Assembly (NCBI RefSeq): GCF_029227915.1 | Contig: NC_079876.1 | Span: 36,127,828-36,191,827 of the forward strand | Length of the DNA: 64,000 nucleotides | Direction: 5' to 3' | DNA from: Hydractinia symbiolongicarpus | Lineage: Eukaryota > Cnidaria > Hydrozoa > Anthoathecata > Hydractiniidae | In this document: positions 55,416-63,954 of the stretch, piece after piece | Numbering within the stretch: the stretch's first letter is position 1 | How the letters are laid out: every line of letters begins with the position of its first letter | Notes under the pieces: model-generated | The model's input: the letters and a program-made list of their open reading frames with translations, nothing else | Databases searched by the model: none | Told to the model about the DNA's origin: nothing | Translations under genes and position numbers: made by a program

Positions 55416-55497
55416 GCTGCGATGGCCGAGTGGTTAAGGCGTTTGACTAGAAATCAAATGGGATCTTCCCGCGTAGGTTCGAATCCTACTCGCAGCG
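55416..55497 (+). tRNA. tRNA-Ser(AGA)
   Basis: U48, consensus. Confidence 0.95.
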
Positions 55498-55594
55498 GAC
55501 GCAAAAAGGTGTTTTTGACACGAACAGAAAGACAGAGCTAGTTCAAATTGTCAGAAAAAGCATGACATCTAAATTACTTAGTGGTGCGAATGTG

Positions 55595-55666
55595 TCCCGC
55601 ATGGTCTAGTGGTTAGGATTTCTGGTTTTCACCCAGGCGGCCCGGGTTCGATTCCCGGTGCGGGAA
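55595..55666 (+). tRNA. tRNA-Glu(UUC)
   Basis: U49, consensus. Confidence 0.95.
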
Positions 55667-55742
55667 GTGTACATTTTTTAAGTTAAGTTGCTCTCTCACG
55701 CGTTGATGTTATATACCCTGTGCGTGGATTCCGTCCTTGCCT

Positions 55743-55814
55743 GGGGATATAGCTCAGTGGTAGAGCATTCGACTGCAGATCGAGAGGTCCCTGGTTCAAA
55801 CCCGGGTGTCCCCT
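55743..55814 (+). tRNA. tRNA-Cys(GCA)
   Basis: U49, consensus. Confidence 0.95.
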
Positions 55815-55888
55815 ACTAGTTGGCTTTTTGTCCTCTTCGGCACCTGAGTGGTGAGCTGGTGAATTATTCTGGTTACCCAGCAATTTCT

Positions 55889-55970
55889 GCTGCGATGGCC
55901 GAGTGGTTAAGGCGTTAGACTTGAAATCTAATGGGATCTTCCCGCGTAGGTTCGAACCCTACTCGCAGCG
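55889..55970 (+). tRNA. tRNA-Ser(UGA)
   Basis: U49, consensus. Confidence 0.95.
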
Positions 55971-56050
55971 AATCTACAAACATTCTTTTTGATCTGGTCA
56001 AGTGTCTATCACAACGTACAGACCTTTGCCATGTGATAGAATTGATCATG

Positions 56051-56055
56051 GCCGA

Positions 56056-56106
<51 letters not shown>

Positions 56107-56123
56107 AATCCCGGCTCTCGGCA
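56051..56123 (+). tRNA. tRNA-Phe(GAA)
   Basis: U49; G65C, a C49/C65 T-stem mismatch. Confidence 0.85.
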
Positions 56124-56260
56124 TTTTATCACTGCCCAGCAGGGCGGTTTGAGGTGGTGAATGCAAGCAGCCGTAGCACTTTTCTTCAGCTATGTTTTTT
56201 TATTTATTTTCCTTCCTTTCTTTTTTACGGAGGGTATTTTCAGGTGTAGGTAAAACGCGA

Positions 56261-56331
56261 TGCATTGGCGGGGAATCGAACCCCGGTCTCCCGCGTGGCA
56301 GGCGAGAATTCTACCACTGAACCACCAATGC
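56261..56331 (-). tRNA. tRNA-Gly(GCC)
   Basis: U49, consensus. Confidence 0.95.
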
Positions 56332-56447
56332 GTTACTACTCATTTCCAAAATTTCCGAGTGACAGTGTATCACGTCCCGGTGTGTTAGTAGCCTTAACGG
56401 CATTTCAGACGTGTGATATTGAGATTTTCAAAGTCTCCCAACAGGCA

Positions 56448-56520
56448 GGCGCTGTGGCTTAGCGGTTAAAGCGCCTGTCTAGTAAACAGGAGATCCCCGG
56501 TTCAAATCCGGGCAGTGCCT
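56448..56520 (+). tRNA. tRNA-Thr(AGU)
   Basis: U49, consensus gene; one arm of the upstream palindrome is changed. Confidence 0.95.
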
Positions 56521-56578
56521 TTAGCAGTAATGTTGTGCTTTCTGGTCGGCCTTGTGGCAATGGCCAGCGGTTTGTCAG

Positions 56579-56660
56579 GCTGCGATGGCCGAGTGGTTAA
56601 GGCGTTTGACTAGAAATCAAATGGGATCTTCCCGCGTAGGTTCGAATCCTACTCGCAGCG
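56579..56660 (+). tRNA. tRNA-Ser(AGA)
   Basis: U49, consensus. Confidence 0.95.
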
Positions 56661-56757
56661 GACGCAAAAAGGTGTTTTTGACACGAACAGAAAGACAGAG
56701 CTAGTTCAAATTGTCAGAAAAAGCATGACATCTAAATTACTTAGTGGTGCGAATGTG

Positions 56758-56829
56758 TCCCGCATGGTCTAGTGGTTAGGATTTCTGGTTTTCACCCAGG
56801 CGGCCCGGGTTCGATTCCCGGTGCGGGAA
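56758..56829 (+). tRNA. tRNA-Glu(UUC)
   Basis: U50, consensus. Confidence 0.95.
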
Positions 56830-56905
56830 GTGTACATTTTTTAAGTTAAGTTGCTCTCTCACGCGTTGATGTTATATACCCTGTGCGTGGATTCCGTCCT
56901 TGGCT

Positions 56906-56977
56906 GGGGATATAGCTCAGTGGTAGAGCATTCGACTGCAGATCGAGAGGTCCCTGGTTCAAACCCGGGTGTCCCCT
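56906..56977 (+). tRNA. tRNA-Cys(GCA)
   Basis: U50, consensus. Confidence 0.95.
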
Positions 56978-57051
56978 ACTAGTTGGCTTTTTGTCCTCTT
57001 CGGCACCTGAGTGGTGAGCTGGTGAATTATTCTGGTTACCCAGCAATTTCT

Positions 57052-57133
57052 GCTGCGATGGCCGAGTGGTTAAGGCGTTAGACTTGAAATCTAATGGGAT
57101 CTTCCCGCGTAGGTTCGAACCCTACTCGCAGCG
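57052..57133 (+). tRNA. tRNA-Ser(UGA)
   Basis: U50, consensus. Confidence 0.95.
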
Positions 57134-57213
57134 AATCTACAAACATTCTTTTTGATCTGGTCAAGTGTCTATCACAACGTACAGACCTTTGCCATGTGAT
57201 AGAATTGATCATG

Positions 57214-57218
57214 GCCGA

Positions 57219-57269
<51 letters not shown>

Positions 57270-57286
57270 AATCCCGGGTCTCGGCA
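57214..57286 (+). tRNA. tRNA-Phe(GAA)
   Basis: U50, consensus. Confidence 0.95.
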
Positions 57287-57423
57287 TTTTATCACTGCCC
57301 AGCAGGGCGGTTTGAGGTGGTGAATGCAAGCAGCCGTAGCACTTTTCTTCAGCTATGTTTTTTTATTTATTTTCCTTCCTTTCTTTTTTACGGAGGGTAT
57401 TTTCAGGTGTAGGTAAAACACGA

Positions 57424-57494
57424 TGCATTGGCGGGGAATCGAACCCCGGTCTGCCGCGTGGCAGGCGAGAATTCTACCACTGAACCACCAATGC
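57424..57494 (-). tRNA. tRNA-Gly(GCC)
   Basis: U50; G43C, a C27/C43 anticodon-stem mismatch. Confidence 0.86.
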
Positions 57495-57610
57495 GTTACT
57501 ACTCATTTCCAAAATTTCCGAGTGACAGTGTATCACGTCCCGGTGTGTTAGTAGCCTTAACGGCATTTCAGACGTGTGATATTGAGATTTTCAAAATCTC
57601 CCAACAGGCA

Positions 57611-57683
57611 GGCGCTGTGGCTTAGCGGTTAAAGCGCCTGTCTAGTAAACAGGAGATCCCCGGTTCAAATCCGGGCAGTGCCT
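57611..57683 (+). tRNA. tRNA-Thr(AGU)
   Basis: U50, consensus. Confidence 0.95.
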
Positions 57684-57741
57684 TTAGCAGTAATGTTGTG
57701 CTTTCTGGTCGGCCTTGTGGCAATGGCCAGCGGTTTGTCAG

Positions 57742-57823
57742 GCTGCGATGGCCGAGTGGTTAAGGCGTTTGACTAGAAATCAAATGGGATCTTCCCGCGT
57801 AGGTTCGAATCCTACTCGCAGCG
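57742..57823 (+). tRNA. tRNA-Ser(AGA)
   Basis: U50, consensus. Confidence 0.95.
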
Positions 57824-57920
57824 GACGCAAAAAGGTGTTTTTGACACGAACAGAAAGACAGAGCTAGTTCAAATTTTCAGAAAAAGCATGACATCTAAAT
57901 TACTTAGTGGTGCGAATGTG

Positions 57921-57992
57921 TCCCGCATGGTCTAGTGGTTAGGATTTCTGGTTTTCACCCAGGCGGCCCGGGTTCGATTCCCGGTGCGGGAA
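57921..57992 (+). tRNA. tRNA-Glu(UUC)
   Basis: U51, consensus. Confidence 0.95.
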
Positions 57993-58068
57993 GTGTACAT
58001 TTTTTAAGTTAAGTTGCTCTCTCACGCGTTGATGTTATATACCCTGTGCGTGGATTCCGTCCTTGGCT

Positions 58069-58140
58069 GGGGATATAGCTCAGTGGTAGAGCATTCGACT
58101 GCAGATCAAGAGGTCCCTGGTTCAAACCCGGGTGTCCCCT
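58069..58140 (+). tRNA. tRNA-Cys(GCA)
   Basis: U51; G41A as in U32. Confidence 0.87.
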
Positions 58141-58214
58141 ACTAGTTGGCTTTTTGTCCTCTTCGGCACCTGAGTGGTGAGCTGGTGAATTATTCTGGTT
58201 ACCCAGCAATTTCT

Positions 58215-58296
58215 GCTGCGACGGCCGAGTGGTTAAGGCGTTAGACTTGAAATCTAATGGGATCTTCCCGCGTAGGTTCGAACCCTACTAGCAGCG
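58215..58296 (+). tRNA. tRNA-Ser(UGA), two changes
   Basis: U51; T8C and C67A (G6/A67 acceptor mismatch). Confidence 0.8.
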
Positions 58297-58376
58297 AATC
58301 TACAAACATTCTTTTTGATCTGGTCAAGTGCCTATCACAACGTACAGACCTTTGCCATGTGATAGAATTGATCATG

Positions 58377-58381
58377 GCCGA

Positions 58382-58432
<51 letters not shown>

Positions 58433-58449
58433 AATCCCGGGTCTCGGCA
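58377..58449 (+). tRNA. tRNA-Phe(GAA)
   Basis: U51, consensus. Confidence 0.95.
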
Positions 58450-58586
58450 TTTTATCACTGCCCAGCAGGGCGGTTTGAGGTGGTGAATGCAAGCAGCCGT
58501 AGCACTTTTCTTCAGCTATGTTTTTTTATTTATTTTCCTTCCTTTCTTTTTTACGGAGGGTATTTTCAGGTGTAGGTAAAACACGA

Positions 58587-58657
58587 TGCATTGGCGGGGA
58601 ATCGAACCCCGGTCTCCCGCGTGGCAGGCGAGAATTCTACCACTGAACCACCAATGC
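58587..58657 (-). tRNA. tRNA-Gly(GCC)
   Basis: U51, consensus. Confidence 0.95.
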
Positions 58658-58773
58658 GTTACTACTCATTTCCAAAATTTCCGAGTGACAGTGTATCACG
58701 TCCCGGTGTGTTAGTAGCCTTAACGGCATTTCAGACGTGTGATATTGAGATTTTCAAAATCTCCCAACAGGCA

Positions 58774-58846
58774 GGCGCTGTGGCTTAGCGGTTAAAGCGC
58801 CTGTCTAGTAAACAGGAGATCCCCGGTTCAAATCCGGGCAGTGCCT
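58774..58846 (+). tRNA. tRNA-Thr(AGU)
   Basis: U51, consensus. Confidence 0.95.
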
Positions 58847-58904
58847 TTAGCAGTAATGTTGTGCTTTCTGGTCGGCCTTGTGGCAATGGCCAGCGGTTTG
58901 TCAG

Positions 58905-58986
58905 GCTGCGATGGCCGAGTGGTTAAGGCGTTTGACTAGAAATCAAATGGGATCTTCCCGCGTAGGTTCGAATCCTACTCGCAGCG
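58905..58986 (+). tRNA. tRNA-Ser(AGA)
   Basis: U51, consensus. Confidence 0.95.
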
Positions 58987-59083
58987 GACGCAAAAAGGTG
59001 TTTTTGACACGAACAGAAAGACAGAGCTAGTTCAAATTGTCAGAAAAAGCATGACATCTAAATTACTTAGTGGTGCGAATGTG

Positions 59084-59155
59084 TCCCGCATGGTCTAGTG
59101 GTTAGGATTTCTGGTTTTCACCCAGACGGCCCGGGTTCGATTCCCGGTGCGGGAA
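59084..59155 (+). tRNA. tRNA-Glu(UUC)
   Basis: U52; G43A, which turns the 27-43 wobble into a T-A pair. Confidence 0.92.
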
Positions 59156-59231
59156 GTGTACATTTTTTAAGTTAAGTTGCTCTCTCACGCGTTGATGTTA
59201 TATACCCTGTGCGTGGATTCCGTCCTTGGCT

Positions 59232-59303
59232 GGGGATATAGCTCAGTGGTAGAGCATTCGACTGCAGATCAAGAGGTCCCTGGTTCAAACCCGGGTGTCC
59301 CCT
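59232..59303 (+). tRNA. tRNA-Cys(GCA)
   Basis: U52; G41A as in U32 and U51. Confidence 0.87.
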
Positions 59304-59377
59304 ACTAGTTGGCTTTTTGTCCTCTTCGGCACCTGAGTGGTGAGCTGGTGAATTATTCTGGTTACCCAGCAATTTCT

Positions 59378-59459
59378 GCTGCGATGGCCGAGTGGTTAAG
59401 GCGTTAGACTTGAAACCTAATGGGATCTTCCCGCGTAGGTTCGAACCCTACTCGCAGCG
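59378..59459 (+). tRNA. tRNA-Ser(UGA)
   Basis: U52; T39C as in U4-U6. Confidence 0.86.
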
Positions 59460-59539
59460 AATCTACAAACATTCTTTTTGATCTGGTCAAGTGCCTATCA
59501 CAACGTACAGACCTTTGCCATGTGATAGAATTGATCATG

Positions 59540-59544
59540 GCCGA

Positions 59545-59595
<51 letters not shown>

Positions 59596-59612
59596 AATCC
59601 CGGGTCTCGGCA
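59540..59612 (+). tRNA. tRNA-Phe(GAA)
   Basis: U52, consensus. Confidence 0.95.
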
Positions 59613-59749
59613 TTTTATCACTGCCCAGCAGGGCGGTTTGAGGTGGTGAATGCAAGCAGCCGTAGCACTTTTCTTCAGCTATGTTTTTTTATTTATTTTC
59701 CTTCCTTTCTTTTTTACGGAGGGTATTTTCAGGTGTAGGTAAAACACGA

Positions 59750-59820
59750 TGCATTGGCGGGGAATCGAACCCCGGTCTCCCGCGTGGCAGGCGAGAATTC
59801 TACCACTGAACCACCAATGC
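59750..59820 (-). tRNA. tRNA-Gly(GCC)
   Basis: U52, consensus. Confidence 0.95.
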
Positions 59821-59936
59821 GTTACTACTCATTTCCAAAATTTCCGAGTGACAGTGTATCACGTCCCGGTGTGTTAGTAGCCTTAACGGCATTTCAGACG
59901 TGTGATATTGAGATTTTCAAAATCTCCCAACAGGCA

Positions 59937-60009
59937 GGCGCTGTGGCTTAGCGGTTAAAGCGCCTGTCTAGTTAACAGGAGATCCCCGGTTCAAATCCGG
60001 GCAGTGCCT
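59937..60009 (+). tRNA. tRNA-Thr(AGU), A37 lost
   Basis: U52; A37 is T at 59973. The t6A modification site is gone; anticodon AGT is kept. Confidence 0.83.
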
Positions 60010-60067
60010 TTAGCAGTAATGTTGTGCTTTCTGGTCGGCCTTGTGGCAATGGCCAACGGTTTGTCAG

Positions 60068-60149
60068 GCTGCGATGGCCGAGTGGTTAAGGCGTTTGACT
60101 AGAAATCAAATGGGATCTTCCCGCGTAGGTTCGAATCCTACTCGCAGCG
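60068..60149 (+). tRNA. tRNA-Ser(AGA)
   Basis: U52, consensus. Confidence 0.95.
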
Positions 60150-60246
60150 GACGCAAAAAGGTGTTTTTGACACGAACAGAAAGACAGAGCTAGTTCAAAT
60201 TGTCAGAAAAAGCATGACATCTAAATTACTTAGTGGTGCGAATGTG

Positions 60247-60318
60247 TCCCGCATGATCTAGTGGTTAGGATTTCTGGTTTTCACCCAGGCGGCCCGGGTT
60301 CGATTCCCGGTGCGGGAA
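60247..60318 (+). tRNA. tRNA-Glu(UUC)
   Basis: U53; G10A in the D-stem and box A; the pair to T25 becomes A-T. Confidence 0.9.
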
Positions 60319-60394
60319 GTGTACATTTTTTAAGTTAAGTTGCTCTCTCACGCGTTGATGTTATATACCCTGTGCGTGGATTCCGTCCTTGGCT

Positions 60395-60466
60395 GGGGAT
60401 ATAGCTCAGTGGTAGAGCATTCGACTGCAGATCGAGAGGTCCCTGGTTCAAACCCGGGTGTCCCCT
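60395..60466 (+). tRNA. tRNA-Cys(GCA)
   Basis: U53, consensus. Confidence 0.95.
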
Positions 60467-60540
60467 ACTAGTTGGCTTTTTGTCCTCTTCGGCACCTGAG
60501 TGGTGAGCTGGTGAATTATTCTGGTTACCCAGCAATTTCT

Positions 60541-60622
60541 GCTGCGATGGCCGAGTGGTTAAGGCGTTAGACTTGAAATCTAATGGGATCTTCCCGCGTA
60601 GGTTCGAACCCTACTCGCAGCG
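60541..60622 (+). tRNA. tRNA-Ser(UGA)
   Basis: U53, consensus. Confidence 0.95.
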
Positions 60623-60702
60623 AATCTACAAACATTCTTTTTGATCTGGTCAAGTGCCTATCACAACGTACAGACCTTTGCCATGTGATAGAATTGATCA
60701 TG

Positions 60703-60707
60703 GCCGA

Positions 60708-60758
<51 letters not shown>

Positions 60759-60775
60759 AATCCCGGGTCTCGGCA
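60703..60775 (+). tRNA. tRNA-Phe(GAA)
   Basis: U53, consensus. Confidence 0.95.
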
Positions 60776-60912
60776 TTTTATCACTGCCCAGCAGGGCGGT
60801 TTGAGGTGGTGAATGCAAGCAGCCGTAGCACTTTTCTTCAGCTATGTTTTTTTATTTATTTTCCTTCCTTTCTTTTTTACGGAGGGTATTTTCAGGTGCA
60901 GGTAAAACACGA

Positions 60913-60983
60913 TGCATTGGCGGGGAATCGAACCCCGGTCTCCCGCGTGGCAGGCGAGAATTCTACCACTGAACCACCAATGC
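60913..60983 (-). tRNA. tRNA-Gly(GCC)
   Basis: U53, consensus. Confidence 0.95.
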
Positions 60984-61099
60984 GTTACTACTCATTTCCA
61001 AAATTTCCGAGTGACAGTGTATCACGTCCCGGTGTGTTAGTAGCCTTAACGGCATTTCAGACGTGTGATATTGTAATTTTCAAAATCTCCCAACAGGCA

Positions 61100-61172
61100 G
61101 GCGCTGTGGCTTAGCGGTTAAAGCGCCTGTCTAGTAAACAGGAGATCCCCGGTTCAAATCCGGGCAGTGCCT
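61100..61172 (+). tRNA. tRNA-Thr(AGU)
   Basis: U53, consensus gene; left arm of the upstream palindrome is changed. Confidence 0.95.
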
Positions 61173-61230
61173 TTAGCAGTAATGTTGTGCTTTCTGGTCG
61201 GCTTTGTGGCAATGGCCAGCGGTTTGCCAG

Positions 61231-61312
61231 GCTGCGATGGCCGAGTGGTTAAGGCGTTTGACTAGAAATCAAATGGGATCTTCCCGCGTAGGTTCGAATC
61301 CTACTCGCAGCG
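61231..61312 (+). tRNA. tRNA-Ser(AGA)
   Basis: U53, consensus. Confidence 0.95.
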
Positions 61313-61409
61313 GACGCAAAAAGGTGTTTTTGACACGAACAGAAAGACAGAGCTAGTTCAAATTGTCAGAAAAAGCATGACATCTAAATTACTTAGTGGT
61401 GCGAATGTG

Positions 61410-61481
61410 TCCCGCATGGTCTAGTGGTTAGGATTTCTGGTTTTCACCCAGGCGGCCCGGGTTCGATTCCCGGTGCGGGAA
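61410..61481 (+). tRNA. tRNA-Glu(UUC)
   Basis: U54, consensus; terminator reduced to TTTT. Confidence 0.95.
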
Positions 61482-61557
61482 GTGTACATTTTCTAAGTTA
61501 AGTTGCTCTCTCACGCGTTGATGTTATATACCCTGTGCGTGGATTCCGTCCTTGGCT

Positions 61558-61628
61558 GGGGATATAGCTCAGTGGTAGAGCATTCGACTGCAGATCGAGA
61601 GGTCCCTGGTTAAACCCGGGTGTCCCCT
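61558..61628 (+). pseudogene. tRNA-Cys(GCA), T-loop deletion
   Basis: U54. One base is missing from the T-loop (TTAAAC instead of TTCAAAC). C56 and the box B core are lost and the loop has six bases, so the D-loop/T-loop contact cannot form normally. Probably not functional, though the rest is consensus. Confidence 0.7.
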
Positions 61629-61702
61629 ACTAGTTGGCTTTTTGTCCTCTTCGGCACCTGAGTGGTGAGCTGGTGAATTATTCTGGTTACCCAGCAATTT
61701 CT

Positions 61703-61784
61703 GCTGCGATGGCCGAGTGGTTAAGGCGTTAGACTTGAAATCTAATGGGATCTTCCCGCGTAGGTTCGAACCCTACTCGCAGCG
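61703..61784 (+). tRNA. tRNA-Ser(UGA)
   Basis: U54, consensus. Confidence 0.95.
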
Positions 61785-61864
61785 AATCTACAAACATTCT
61801 TTTTGATCTGGTCAAGTGTCTATCACAACGTACAGACCTTTGCCATGTGATAGAATTGATCATG

Positions 61865-61869
61865 GCCGA

Positions 61870-61920
<51 letters not shown>

Positions 61921-61937
61921 AATCCCGGGTCTCGGCA
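61865..61937 (+). tRNA. tRNA-Phe(GAA)
   Basis: U54, consensus. Confidence 0.95.
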
Positions 61938-62074
61938 TTTTATCACTGCCCAGCAGGGCGGTTTGAGGTGGTGAATGCAAGCAGCCGTAGCACTTTTCTT
62001 CAGCTATGTTTTTTTATTTATTTTCCTTCCTTTCTTTTTTACGGAGGGTATTTTCAGGTGTAGGTAAAACACGA

Positions 62075-62145
62075 TGCATTGGCGGGGAATCGAACCCCGG
62101 TCTCCCGCGTGGCAGGCGAGAATTCTACCACTGAACCACCAATGC
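62075..62145 (-). tRNA. tRNA-Gly(GCC)
   Basis: U54, consensus. Confidence 0.95.
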
Positions 62146-62261
62146 GTTACTACTCATTTCCAAAATTTCCGAGTGACAGTGTATCACGTCCCGGTGTGTT
62201 AGTAGCTTTAACGGCATTTCAGACGTGTGATATTGAGATTTTCAAAATCTCCCAACAGGCA

Positions 62262-62334
62262 GGCTCTGTGGCTTAGCGGTTAAAGCGCCTGTCTAGTAAA
62301 CAGGAGATCCCCGGTTCAAATCCGGGCAGTGCCT
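62262..62334 (+). tRNA. tRNA-Thr(AGU)
   Basis: U54; G4T, a T4/T69 acceptor mismatch. Confidence 0.85.
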
Positions 62335-62392
62335 TTAGCAGTAATGTTGTGCTTTCTGGTCGGCCTTGTGGCAATGGCCAGCGGTTTGCCAG

Positions 62393-62474
62393 GCTGCGAT
62401 GGCCGAGTGGTTAAGGCGTTTGACTAGAAATCAAATGGGATCTTCCCGCGTAGGTTCGAATCCTACTCGCAGCG
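62393..62474 (+). tRNA. tRNA-Ser(AGA)
   Basis: U54, consensus. Confidence 0.95.
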
Positions 62475-62571
62475 GACGCAAAAAGGTGTTTTTGACACGA
62501 ACAGAAAGACAGAGCTAGTTCAAATTGTCAGAAAAAGCATGACATCTAAATTACTTAGTGGTGCGAATGTG

Positions 62572-62643
62572 TCCCGCATGGTCTAGTGGTTAGGATTTCT
62601 GGTTTTCACCCAGGCGGCCCGGGTTCGATTCCCGGTGCGGGAA
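62572..62643 (+). tRNA. tRNA-Glu(UUC)
   Basis: U55, consensus. Confidence 0.95.
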
Positions 62644-62719
62644 GTGTACATTTTTTAAGTTAAGTTGCTCTCTCACGCGTTGATGTTATATACCCTGTGC
62701 GTGGATTCCGTCCTTGGCT

Positions 62720-62791
62720 GGGGATATAGCTCAGTGGTAGAGCATTCGACTGCAGATCGAGAGGTCCCTGGTTCAAACCCGGGTGTCCCCT
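62720..62791 (+). tRNA. tRNA-Cys(GCA)
   Basis: U55, consensus. Confidence 0.95.
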
Positions 62792-62865
62792 ACTAGTTGG
62801 CTTTTTGTCCTCTTCGGCACCTGAGTGGTGAGCTGGTGAATTATTCTGGTTACCCAGCAATTTCT

Positions 62866-62947
62866 GCTGCGATGGCCGAGTGGTTAAGGCGTTAGACTTG
62901 AAATCTAATGGGATCTTCCCGCGTAGGTTCGAACCCTACTCGCAGCG
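62866..62947 (+). tRNA. tRNA-Ser(UGA)
   Basis: U55, consensus. Confidence 0.95.
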
Positions 62948-63027
62948 AATCTACAAACATTCTTTTTGATCTGGTCAAGTGTCTATCACAACGTACAGAC
63001 CTTTGCCATGTGATAGAATTGATCATG

Positions 63028-63032
63028 GCCGA

Positions 63033-63083
<51 letters not shown>

Positions 63084-63100
63084 AATCCCGGGTCTCGGCA
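63028..63100 (+). tRNA. tRNA-Phe(GAA)
   Basis: U55, consensus. Confidence 0.95.
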
Positions 63101-63237
63101 TTTTATCACTGCCCAGCAGGGCGGTTTGAGGTGGTGAATGCAAGCAGCCGTAGCACTTTTCTTCAGCTATGTTTTTTTATTTATTTTCCTTCCTTTCTTT
63201 TTTACGGAGGGTATTTTCAGGTGTAGGTAAAACACGA

Positions 63238-63308
63238 TGCATTGGCGGGGAATCGAACCCCGGTCTCCCGCGTGGCAGGCGAGAATTCTACCACTGAACC
63301 ACCAATGC
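63238..63308 (-). tRNA. tRNA-Gly(GCC)
   Basis: U55, consensus. Confidence 0.95.
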
Positions 63309-63424
63309 GTTACTACTCATTTCCAAAATTTCCGAGTGACAGTGTATCACGTCCCGGTGTGTTAGTAGCCTTAACGGCATTTCAGACGTGTGATATTGAG
63401 ATTTTCAAAATCTCCCAACAGGCA

Positions 63425-63497
63425 GGCGCTGTGGCTTAGCGGTTAAAGCGCCTGTCTAGTAAACAGGAGATCCCCGGTTCAAATCCGGGCAGTGCCT
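63425..63497 (+). tRNA. tRNA-Thr(AGU)
   Basis: U55, consensus. Confidence 0.95.
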
Positions 63498-63555
63498 TTA
63501 GCAGTAATGTTGTTCTTTCTGGTCGGCCTTGTGGCAATGGCCAGCGGTTTGCCAG

Positions 63556-63637
63556 GCTGCGATGGCCGAGTGGTTAAGGCGTTTGACTAGAAATCAAATG
63601 GGATCTTCCCGCGTAGGTTCGAATCCTACTCGCAGCG
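63556..63637 (+). tRNA. tRNA-Ser(AGA)
   Basis: U55, consensus. Confidence 0.95.
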
Positions 63638-63734
63638 GACGCAAAAAGGTGTTTTTGACACGAACAGAAAGACAGAGCTAGTTCAAATTGTCAGAAAAAG
63701 CATGACATCTAAATTACTTAGTTGTGCAAATGTG

Positions 63735-63806
63735 TCCCGCATGGTCTAGTGGTTAGGATTTCTGGTTTTCACCCAGGCGGCCCGGGTTCGATTCCCGGTG
63801 CGGGAA
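63735..63806 (+). tRNA. tRNA-Glu(UUC)
   Basis: U56 (partial unit), consensus. Confidence 0.95.
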
Positions 63807-63882
63807 GTGTACATTTTTTAAGTTAAGTTGCTCTCTCACGCGTTGATGTTATATACCCTGTGCGTGGATTCCGTCCTTGGCT

Positions 63883-63954
63883 GGGGATATAGCTCAGTGG
63901 TAGAGCATTCGACTGCAGATCGAGAGGTCCCTGGTTCAAACCCGGGTGTCCCCT
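63883..63954 (+). tRNA. tRNA-Cys(GCA)
   Basis: U56, consensus. The window ends before Ser(UGA). Confidence 0.95.
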
